Shown piece after piece: positions 48,701 through 58,619 of a stretch of 64,000 nucleotides of DNA; the stretch's first letter is position 1, and the number at the start of each line of letters is the position of its first letter. The notes under the pieces were generated by a model, which had not been told where the DNA came from, did not search any database, and was given only the letters and a program-made list of their open reading frames with translations. The stretch is from NCBI GenBank assembly GCA_949825025.1, contig OX463778.1, forward strand, positions 2,928,501 to 2,992,500, given 5' to 3'. Both the position numbers and the translations under genes were made by a program. This DNA comes from Siphlonurus alternatus (taxonomy: Eukaryota > Arthropoda > Insecta > Ephemeroptera > Siphlonuridae).

Positions 48701-51700
48701 TTGGCAATTATATAACTGATTGGGAGTTCAAATGTTTAATGATTATGAGATGTATAGTTTTTTCCTAATATGTATAACATCTTGATATCATAAATAATCA
48801 GCATTAATTGAATAATACTCCTTGCAATTAATTAACAATTAGCACTCGGAAATAAAACATATATAAAATATGACTTAAAAGCCGCAGATCAAACGGGTTT
48901 AAAGACCATTTTCACTACAGGTTGTTGTCATTGAAATGAGATAGGAAACTAGCCTTTACCTGCAATAGCTTTTAAACCTGTTTGATCCGCGGCTTCTCCT
49001 ATAGCGAGGTGAAAAAGAGTTGCGGTGCGTGTCGAGAAGCGAGAAAAGGGGGTGGAGGGGAGGAGGAAAAAGTCACAGTAATGAAGAGAAGTTCCCGGCA
49101 GCGAGCACCACGTCACACTTCGTGGAAAACCCACTGTGAGCCACGTTAGCCAGCAGCCAATCAGATCGCGCGGCAAGCTCAAGTTTTCCTTGTTATGTTT
49201 TTGGGCAAGGTCGTAGCCGCGAGAATGAATTGAACGGAGTGTAGCTTATGTGACGTCACACAGCAAGCTTGGTGGTTGCCATGGATACGGCGCTGAGCGG
49301 CGCTTGTGATTGGTTCTCCATGCGGGACGGCCAACGCGCCGATCTCTAATTCTCGATAAACTTTTCCTGCTAAATTAGTACGAGAGGCGCACCTGAGTCA
49401 TTGGTATATTGTCAGTGGTAGAGGTGTGTTTCATCATGTGCTGGACAGGTAGGGCTACCAAACTTGATCACCCTGAGAAGTGAGATCTTTTAGACCTTTT
49501 TAATTGTGACTGTGGTGCATCAGCTATAGCTGCAGAGGGCGCGCGCGCGTATGTTATTATTATATTTTTATATGCAACTGCGAAGCGATATATTAATAAA
49601 ATTATTTTATGTGTAAAATGGTTTTTTAATTACGTAATTGCTTATCGCGGGGTGAAATGTATGAAATAAGTAACTCACTTTTTTGTCATAAATTCGGTGA
49701 TATTATAAATAAATATAATTATTAAATATATAATTATTATTTTTCAAGTAAAAATTTAAAAAATATATATTTTTCTTCATAGAAACATAATTTATGTAAG
49801 ACTGAGTATTTATGCAGCTAATTTTTACCTTTTTTTGTTGCAGATCATGCCATCATATGAAGATGGAATAACAGGACCTTTCATTTATAATCTGCCGACC
49901 TTACCTTGCTCCAATGTAAGTGAAAAAAAATTACCAAATTTTCCAACAAAAATTATAAATAAATTTAAGATATATCAGATATACCTCTAAAATTAAAAAT
50001 TAAAGTAATATAACAATGAATAATTATGCTAATGGTGATCAGCATTCAATAAGCCAATTTGCAATGCATTAATTTTGATTTTTCATAATGAATTTAAATA
50101 ATATAATAATTAATCAATAAAAACAAAAGACGTTAATTAATTTGTGACTCTTGCAGATTCTGGATAGAAATTCATTTGAGGAGTTCTCGTACCATCTGAC
50201 GTCTTCTCGCAACGTGCTTAACCTTGACGAGGACGAAGAGATGACCTCCCCCCTCTGGTCAACGGCCTCCAACAAGAAGCTCATCCTCGGTGAGTCCAGC
50301 TCACATTCACATCCGCAATTACTTCCATTGTTAGTTTATATTTTTTAAAATATTAACATAAAATATTGCTATGGCAGACACTATTTTAGTTTAAGTTAAT
50401 CTTTCAGTGTTTGCTATAATTTGACCATCATGTTACAGAGGTTCCCGACTGTTGGGAGTCGAAACCCGTGCGCTCCTGGACAGAGCAAGACACCGCAGAA
50501 TGGTTCCACTCGCTGGGGGCTTCCCAGGACTTAGTGCACGAGGAGAGATTCTGTATGAGCGGAGAAGTGCTAGCAAACATGTGCCACATGGATCGCAAGT
50601 GCATCATGTCTCTCGAGAATGAGCTCAGGGTGCAGATCTACCATCCTCTGCAAGAACTTCTGGGCCATCCTGACACCAACACACCTCGTAAGTACACATC
50701 ATGGTGAACAGTCCCTCTTATAGAGTTTATTGCAATAGTATTAATATTTAATTTAATTTTTAATTAAAATTCAATACTAACTACATATTTTTAATATTCT
50801 CTTCAGCAATTACTGGATAAAATGCCAGGTACTAATAAATTAGTTCAATTTGAAGGGTATTTAATAACGCCTTGTGTTACAGTGCCCGCGTTTGATGCCC
50901 TCTGCAACGGTGAAATCAAGCAGGAGGACAATTCACAGCTGGAGTTCTCGCAGCCCTGGCAGTCGCAGGAATACCCAGACTCTACGTTCAAGAGAGAGTA
51001 CTGCAGCTCAGGTAAATAAGCACCTCATTAGGAATGTAAAATTGTCGTATAATTTAATATATTATCATTATTTTTTTTTATTTTATATAATACAGTAATA
51101 TATGAATATTTTCTGTTATACTTTGAAAATTTTGTTCTAATTTTTTTTTTTTTTTTTTTTTTTTTTCTGAGTTAAAATAATAACTGAATATTTCTCTGAA
51201 TGCAATTTAATTTATGATTATAGAAAAACAAGGAAAGGTTTGTTGAAAATAAATTCTTGGAATTTATCAGGAAAGAGAATAAATAAAAAAATAATTAATG
51301 ATTAACTTTTCATGGAATCAAAGAGCTACTGGTTTGCATGATTCATGACAAGGAAATTCTGATGTTTCAGAAGGAGAGTCGGAGAGCGAACAGCTGAGAG
51401 TTGCGGAGCCGAGCAGGGGGGTGAGGACTGGCCGCCGGGGCCGTCCTCCGAGCACCACCAGCAAGGCAGCCAAGCGCAAATTGGGTGAGTCACACTTTTC
51501 ATTCATGCAGTAACAATTCTCTCGGACACTGAAAATCTAGCTTGAAAAAAACAGTTGAATTTTATTAAATTTTTTCCAACTGTAGTAATGATTAATAATT
51601 AATCAATTAAATAATTTATATGATCGAGCCACAGGAAACATCACTGTAAATAACATAAAAAATATTCAAGTACGCAGAGTAGAATTTGAATAAAAAAAAT

Positions 51701-52812
51701 ATATATATTTGAATGTGCTGCCACAGGCATTTGTTTTTTTAAAGCTTTACTCATTAAAAATATTCCTTCTTCAATAAATTAAATAAATACTTTTGCTTCT
51801 TTCTAAAACTACAATTTTTTATATGAGTAATAAACAAAAAATTAGCACCGCTCCCCAAATAAAAAAAGAAACATTTACTTACAATCGTCATGTCTTGTGG
51901 TACAGAAAAGCGTCACGGTCGTCTCTGGGAGTTCATCCGGGACCTCCTCAAGAACCCCGAGTACTGCCCGAGCCTCATCTGCTGGGAGGATCACGACGAG
52001 GGGGTGTTCCGCTTCGTCAGCAGTGAGAAGGTGGCGCAGCTGTGGGGCAGCAAGCGCGGAAACACCAAGATGACCTACGAGAAGCTCAGCAGGGCCATGA
52101 GGTGAGGACACCAACGTAGCACCAGTGTTTCGACGCTGCTCTGCCTTCAATACTGCACCATACATTTCACAAGTTAATCGCTATTTTTTTCTGCACGTAA
52201 CATGAATTTTTACAACTACAGTATTTGATAGAATTTCATAAAATAAATTTTAAAATATATACTTTTTTTTTCTTTCTTTCTGACATTTGTGGGAACAACA
52301 ACAAAAAATTAATCGCTTGAATGCAATTTTTTTTTCTTTCTTTTTTTATAGGACATATTATCTTTCCAAAATTCTTGTACCTGTTCCTAAAACGGGTAAA
52401 TATCCCAAGAAGTTGGTTTACAAATTTGGTCCTGAGGCCAAGGACTGGCGTAGTGGCTCTCTTCGCTCTTGGTGATGTGGCATTACACAACAATACATTC
52501 GTGGTTTACACAAAGAAGGTGCACCCACTTTAATATCAACTTGATCTGCTGCAACGCCTATCACACTGTGTATATTTTTTATTCCGCTGTTCAGTTTGTA
52601 AATTTATCACTATGCTTTGCTGCCGGCTACGCTAACGCTAGACTAATACTGTTCTGACGAATTTGTCATTAACTCAATATTGTTTATGTTTCAGATACTA
52701 CTACAAGAGTAATATTCTGCAACCCGTGACCCACAGACGACTTGTATATAGATTTGGACCTAAAGCAACAAACTGGAGACATCCAAATCCAAACTTCAGA
52801 AAACCAGTTTGA
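45722..52812 (+). CDS. ESE-type ETS transcription factor (pointed, AT-hook and ETS domains)
   Basis: Exons: 45722-45880, 49844-49915, 50157-50289, 50439-50687, 50883-51011, 51371-51484, 51906-52101 and 52695-52812 (389 aa); alternative last exon at 52352-52475 (391 aa). ATG 45722 follows an in-frame stop at 45689; an ATG in exon 2 (49847) could serve a shorter form. Residues about 130-198 form a pointed/SAM domain (SWTEQDTAEWFHSLGA). TGRRGRPP (267-274) is an AT-hook, and IKQE is a sumoylation-type motif. The ETS domain starts at about 288 (GRLWEFIRDLL, then the recognition helix MTYEKLSRAMR). Pointed domain, AT-hook and MTYEKLSRAMR together match ELF3/EHF/ELF5, nuclear regulators of epithelial genes that bind GGAA/T sites. 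Phase 0 joins at exons 1-2 and 2-3, then phase 1, then phase 2 before the last exon. AATAAA signals lie at 53592 and 53683. Confidence 0.92.
47403..48221 (-). mobile_element. Non-autonomous Tc1/mariner-like element, copy 2
   Basis: Reverse-complement relative of 2622-3456 with the same ends (TACAGTATCACAAACCTTAG here on the plus strand) flanked by TA. It differs from copy 1 by point changes and small indels (819 vs 835 bp). Inside ETS intron 1. No transposase frame. Confidence 0.75.
48880..48995. repeat. Foldback element
   Basis: AAGCCGCAGATCAAACGGGT with AACCTGTTTGATCCGCGGCTT, about 115 bp, just upstream of the alternative promoter block. Confidence 0.65.
49157..49313 (+). promoter_or_regulatory. 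Candidate internal ETS promoter: CCAAT, CRE, X-box, inverted CCAAT
   Basis: CCAAT (49157-49161), TGACGTCA (49251-49258), an RFX X-box-like GTTGCCATGGATAC (49275-49288) and ATTGG (49309-49313) occur within 160 bp in a locally GC-rich stretch about 550 bp before exon 2. Spacing of RFX, CRE and NF-Y motifs suggests a real regulatory module. Whether it drives a transcript starting at the exon 2 ATG is inference. Confidence 0.45.
52352..52475 (+). CDS. Alternative ETS last exon 8a
   Basis: Preceded by a long pyrimidine tract and TATAG, this exon is in phase with exon 7 (AG|G completes Arg351). It encodes TYYLSKILVPVPKTGKYPKK then LVYKFGPEAKDWRSGSLRSW and a stop at 52473-52475. It aligns with exon 8b and with the end of a standard ETS domain (LVYKFG..A..W). 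It has Thr in place of the first Tyr of the conserved YYY, Leu in place of the following Lys, and a loop five residues longer with extra Lys. No poly(A) signal lies between 8a and 8b, so an 8a transcript probably carries 8b as 3' UTR. The intact reading frame and conserved FGP..A..W favour a used exon over a relic. Confidence 0.75.
52695..52812 (+). CDS. Canonical ETS last exon 8b
   Basis: Acceptor TATGTTTCAG; AG|A completes Arg351. It encodes YYYKSNILQPVTHRRLVYRF then GPKATNWRHPNPNFRKPV and a stop at 52810-52812. This is close to the ELF3/EHF end (YYYKREIL...RRLVYKFG..A..W), so it is the standard DNA-binding form. Confidence 0.85.
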
Positions 52813-54740
52813 CATTGTGAATGTTCCGATTGTTACAACAATTATTATGATTAACGTAACCTCAACAGACAATATTATCTCGAGTGGGAGAGATAGACTG
52901 AGTTTTATTTAATTTTTTTTCATTAAAATTTTAATTATACCTAAAATCATGACAAAAATATAGAGAACAATTACTTGTAATTACCATGTGCATATTACAG
53001 TTTAACTGTCGCAAAGTATGTGTACACAATCCCAATATTGGTTGGTAAAATGAAATGTTTTTGATGTCCTCATCCCAAGATGTTAAAAAGAAGAAATGTC
53101 AAACATACTTCGCCAATACTACTTGTTCCTACCTTAAATAGAAATATGCTCTGTTTTTCTTTTTAAGTCAAAGAAGGAAGTAAAAATCTTCTACTTTAAA
53201 AGTGTTCATCATTGTCGTTTCAACGTTGTCAATGTCCTACAATTATTTCTTAAAATATTTTTTTTATATTTAGCTTGGCTATGTTTATAATTTAGTTCAG
53301 AATAAGTTTTGTTTAAATGATTTGCTAAATTTAAGAGTTTAGTGAGAATTCCTCTGCAATATATTATGTATAATCATTTGCAATAATTTGATATTAAAAA
53401 AAAAACATCACCCAAAATTAGTTAATTAATTATCTTACTTCAATAAAATTTCTTATTCTCTATCAGTCTGTTTCTGAATGACTTGACATTGTAAATAATT
53501 ATATCATATTTATGTATTAAAAAAGTCATAAATTAAATCAAACATTGTATCATCTATTATAAGTGGTTCAATCATTAAAAAAATGTTCTTAAATAAAGAT
53601 GGTTGTTTTATTTATTTATTTTTTTACAATTGTGATGCTCCGTATTTAAATATCCCAATATTTTGCAAGGCACTGTGCATTAAATAAAGTATTTTAATGC
53701 ACAAATTATTTGTTATTTGAAGCAAGTATAATATGAAATCTACTTGTATGAAAAAGCTGCTAATATAAAATTGAAGTTACCCTCTTAAAAATAATAAAAT
53801 GTTATTTTTAAAACAAAAATATTACTGCTAATATTTATTATTTAGTAAGCAAGGATTAATAATAACTAACAATACTTCAGTGATTTGACCAATCAGATAA
53901 TTTAATTAATAATGTGGACAAGGAAAGCAAAAATTTCAAAACACTTTCCCTCGATTGCATGAGGTTTAAATTTAACTGTAGTTTAATTTATACTGACTGG
54001 GATAATCTGAGTTTAACTGCAGATTAGCTTTCAGCTATGTCTCTAAAATTGGTGTATTAAAACTAAGAGGTACTCACGAAAAGATGAAAATTATATCAAT
54101 ATAAATATTTTAACATGTAGGCTAGCGTATATCGCTGTATGTTCTGTACAAATTATTTTTTTATTCACAAATAGCTGGTCTCCAAAAAAAATCTGCCAAT
54201 TATTTCACCATAAGGTGCAAAATAAGTTGTTCATAATTATTTTGTATTAATACATTTTGTGCTTATGATAATAATTTTTTATCAACACAATTATGATTTT
54301 GGAATGAAAAATGATTATTTTAATTGTGAATACTGTTCCTACAACTCTCGAGAAAACTGGCAGAACTTTGACACTTCTTCAGTCCAACAAGATTGCTCCT
54401 TTGATGGCAGCTGAAAGTGAACACACATCTTAAAACTGAACTTTGTAGAAATATTTATAGCACAGCCTGTATGTTAAGTTCCTCAGGTACTTCCGGGAAT
54501 AATCTTGCATTTTTTCACCTCAGAACGCAAATCAGATAACTACAAAAAAATATATATATATTTAAATAAGTACTAACTCTTATGCTCAAGGTATTTAAGG
54601 TTCATATTCCCATAAATTTTAGTGTAGATATCTGACTTGCATTTGGAGGCAAAACTTTATCGAACTGAAAGACGTCTAAGATATTGTCGGTGTCAGTTTC
54701 GGAGTTGACGGCAGGGAGACTCAGCAAAGAGGGGGGTTGG
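52813..54740. other. ETS 3' UTR and convergent CHMP2A 3' side
   Basis: AT-rich sequence with AATAAA at 53592-53597 and 53683-53688, probably ending the ETS transcript. The rest is the tail-to-tail interval with CHMP2A. No other gene recognised. Confidence 0.6.
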
Positions 54741-55972
54741 TTACTCTCGCCTCAGGTTGTCCAGCCTGGCCTGCAGGTCTGCGTCTGCGTCAGAAACCGG
54801 TCCCGCGGCGGCAGGAGTGGCCACCGCAGCCTTGCCCTTGGGGGCCACCAGTGAGCCGGAGGCCTCGGGCAGTCCAGACAGCTGGTCCGTCAACTGAAGG
54901 CCCAGCTCGTCAAGAACTTGGGACACCACCGCGTCACTGTAAACATTGTAACATAGATTTTAGATATTGCTGGCAGAAAACTAGTCTCAAGCACCTGAGG
55001 AAGGGACCTTTAAATATAAATTTATGCAAAAAGTTAAAAAAAATAAATGTTTATGAGGTTAATACTGTATACAGTATTAATACTGAATATTTAGTAATAG
55101 ATTTGATTTCTTTGTAAGATTTACAGAGGGTACAGTAATCTGTTTTTCATTTTTTTTTTTTTTTTTGCTCATTACTTTCAAACACCACCCATTTAATTTA
55201 TTGACTTGCGACGGCTCGTTGAAAACCTCAACTCACCTCTCTTCCTCGTCTCCCTCATCCTCCATGGCATCGTCGATGGCGTCGTTCATCATCTCTTCCT
55301 TCATGTCCATGATCTCGGACTGCTTCTCGAACTCCTGGAGGATTTTCTGGATCTGGGGGAGGTTCAGCTGCTTGTTCATACTCTGCATGGCCTTGGTGAC
55401 TCCTCGCATTGCCTCGGCCATGGCGTTCTGGGAGCGCAGCGTCTGCACCTTGAGGGCCACCGCCTGGATGTTGGCCTTCATCAGCATGAACTTCTTGCAG
55501 TAGCGCCTCGTCCGGACCAAGTCCTTGGCCATGATCTTGACTGCATCCTACAGGGCAAACAAAAAGTGTTAATAAAGTAATGAAATTTTGGACTTTTTTA
55601 CTATAACTTTCATTCTTTCTTGTTGAAATTCTAAGAATTAAGATCTAAAAGCTGTCTTATATTTTGTTGGGCTATCAAGTCAATGAGTAGAGACAATACA
55701 AAAAGTCTAGCACTTGTTTCTGTACCGGTACACTACTGTATACGGTGAGACTTTTCAAACAATCAAAAATCCATGAAAAACTGCGATTCACATCTTACCA
55801 TTTGACCTTCCTTAGCCATTTTCTTGATATCGGCAATAATTTTCTTTTCTTGCTGCTCCATGCGGGACTTTTCTCGGTCCAAGTCTCTCATTGCTTTGTT
55901 GAGGGCCCGCTGATTTTTTCTTAACATTTCCTCTGGACTCAATTTTCTTCCAAACAGCCATTCTAAAGGCAT
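54741..55972 (-). CDS. CHMP2A: Charged multivesicular body protein 2A (ESCRT-III)
   Basis: ESCRT-III subunit (yeast Vps2) that co-polymerises with CHMP3/CHMP4 for endosomal sorting, cytokinetic abscission and membrane repair, and recruits VPS4. Three exons: 55972-55799, 55547-55237, 54936-54741; 226 aa against 222 in human. The Snf7 core opens MPLEWLFGRKLSPEEMLRKN and continues through KKIIADIKKMAKEGQMDAVK and TRRYCKKFMLMKANIQA. MDMKEEMMNDAIDDAMEDEG is followed by acidic DEEESDAVV. The C-terminal helix DADADLQARLDNLRRE is the MIM1 motif that binds the VPS4 MIT domain. The linker before it (VATPAAAGPVSD) is Ala-rich and lineage-specific. All motifs expected for a functional protein are present. 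Confidence 0.97.
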
Positions 55973-58619
55973 TTTTTACTGAAACAAAAATACACAACAT
56001 ATGAATATCAAGTTGTGAGACTGGAGAAAAATACAATAAAGGTTAATTTTAGTTCTAAGCATATACATATACATGGTGTGCAATGTGAATGGTAAGCCTT
56101 GATAATGACATATGAAAAACACATTTTATCTTAGCTCATTTAGCCTTAAAAAAATTAGCTTACACTTATGTTATTATAAAAACAATATTATAGACATACA
56201 TGTTTGTAAATCATTCAAAACAATTTGTAAAATTAGCCACCTTTTACCTGTAAATAGGTGTAATAGGGATGGGCTCCTTGCCTGACAGTTCACAATCAAA
56301 ACACAGTCCACGGTTTACAGCTGATTGCTGATTGACTCATCACCATGTGATGAAATTGGACAGTTTTTGCCATCTATTAGCAGTTATTTGAACTGTTTTG
56401 ACGTCAACCATCTTCATTTAAGAGCTTTTTGCACGCCTCCGCCATCTATTAGTAGCTATCACAATCGTCAGCGGCAAAAAACTTTGATCTGTTTGATCAG
56501 ATGTTGTTTCAGTAAAAAAATCGACAAGAAAATAAAATAAAGCTTATTACTTCTCGTTTTGTTTGAAGAGAAATGAGTATAAGATAAAATCCTCATTGTT
56601 CTACTTTCAACAGCAGCAAGCATCACGTGATCGCGACTGCATTTGTGTTAAAACTCTACAACATTCGGTGAGTGCATTTTATGCCTTATGCATACCAAGC
56701 AAGGATCTTGTAAGATCCTTGATACCAAGTATGTACATACATTAGACATTAGTGTAACGTGTAACTATGCACATTCAACACAACTGTACTTTTTTTTCTG
56801 TCCGGTCCCAATCCAATACTTTCTGCTTGAAAGAATTGTACTAGTCATTGCCTACCCTGACTCCATGGCACAGTTGGGCACAGTTAGGTGCCAAGTTCAA
56901 TCTTGTGTTCTATTAACATTGTAATTTGAACTTGGCAGCCCGGTTGTTAATCCCCTTGTGCTTCGGCGCAATTGTGAAATTCACAGAGGTACCTAGTCAA
57001 AGACACTTGGCTGAACTGTGATTCTCACAAAATGGCCGAACTGTGAAAATCACAGTTCGACCAATGGTTTAGACTTGGTAGCTCTCCCCCGCCCCTTCTC
57101 CTTATTAATTTTTTATTTTTTCATTTCATTAAAGCTAATTAAGTTAACGTATATTACTAAAAAAATGTAGTTTTTTAAATATTTTTATTTTATCATGGTA
57201 ATTAACAGAGTACTCTAGCATAAAAAATTAAAACATTGATGCTAGCAGCTGCAACTCTTTTGTCTCTATCCCGCATATTGGCGGCCATGATGTCTGGTGA
57301 TAGAATCCACTAATCAGCATTTCATGCAGCAGAGTTGAATTCATTGCCTGTAAAATTATGAAAATGAGATTATAACACACATATGAAAAGATTTTGTAAA
57401 TATTTAACTCACCACATAAGTAGCTAGCCTGGGCATAACTTCCTCTCAGTGTTGAAAGAGAGAATCCAAGGGGGCGGGCTGGGCTGGAGAAAGAAAAGCT
57501 ATGATAGGGCCTCTCATGATGTTAGAATTTGTAATAATCACTGTAAGAAAGAAGCAATTTATTAGAAAACAAAGAACTTTGCTATTTCAATATACTTTTT
57601 AATATATTTCTTACCTTCTTTAAAGACTGCAAAGCAGACTTTTCCAATAAAAAAGAGACAGCATCTCTGTTTTTGTTGACAATGACACCCATATCATATG
57701 TTGTATGTTGCTTTTTTTTTTTTTCTTACTTCAATTTTTTAGAAACAGATGGCGCTACCATCCGGGTATAAATTTTTTCAAAGTCCAAAATTAATAAATA
57801 AATTTGATAATAATTAGATATATTGCCAATGTAGTTTATTTAATGAAAAAAAATATCAGTTGGATATTATATATATCAATTAAAGCATCATTTAAGCCCC
57901 TTCTAGTTCATAGTCGATACAACTTCAAAGAGTGTATTCAATGTGCCAAGTTACGCCAAGTTTAGAAAGCTAGGATGCTCTGGGGTACCTAATATAAACA
58001 CTGTGCCCTACTGGATACTCATGGGCATTACAGCTTACCTAACTGTGAACCTTAACTGTGCCCAATTGTGCCCTACTGTGCCGTGGAGTCAGGGTAGGCA
58101 ACTAACTGGCCTGCCAATGACAGTGCAGTTGGTGCAGTCTCCTGTTGTCAAGAGAGCTTAGCTACAAGCTGAACAGTAGAGAGATATATTAATTAATACA
58201 GTATGTATGCATATATGATATGCATACATACCGCATGCACAAATGACAGACACTTAATTAGTGTCTAATAGTGTATAGTGTCTGCATAATTAAATTATAT
58301 TATATTTATTATGTACATTCAAACTGTATATATAAAGTACAGTATGATACATAAAAATACAATACTGTACTTTTTTAATTTCTGCTGAGGCTAATATTAT
58401 GCTGATACTGTATAGTATTATACTGCATCATACTGCATGTATGTTCCAGCTCTGTGGGAGAAGAAAAGGTGATAGTATTATGGATAGAAAACTACCGGTA
58501 TTGGTAGTGAGAGGATTCAATTAGGTGACCCGACCCACTCTTTTCTGGTGAATCTGACACTGATATTTATGGTAATGTGATGATGTTTCAGGTACAGTAC
58601 CAAATATTTTTCAACCAAC
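55973..58619. other. Divergent CHMP2A / TMEM53-like intergenic region
   Basis: Head-to-head interval. The part next to CHMP2A (to about 56700) presumably holds its promoter; much of the rest is a 1.25-kb TIR element (56848-58101). Remaining sequence is AT-rich; no further gene recognised. Confidence 0.6.
56848..58101. mobile_element. 1.25-kb TIR element
   Basis: Terminal inverted repeats over at least 60 bases: TTGCCTACCCTGACTCCATG at the left and the complement GGAGTCAGGGTAGGCAA at the right, followed inward by GGGCACAGTTAGG-type sequence on both sides, with internal AACTTGGCA/TGCCAAGTT. Interior AT-rich, no transposase. No clear target duplication seen. Confidence 0.65.

Larger units (their letters stand above)
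45881..49843. other. Intron 1 of the ETS gene
   Basis: About 4 kb. It holds the inverted second copy of the 835-bp TA-flanked element (47403-48221), an ATA microsatellite (48342-48368), a short palindrome (48880-48995) and a GC-richer promoter-like block (49000-49450). No exon recognised, though GGACAG|GTAGGG near 49443 could be the donor of an alternative 5' exon. Confidence 0.55.
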
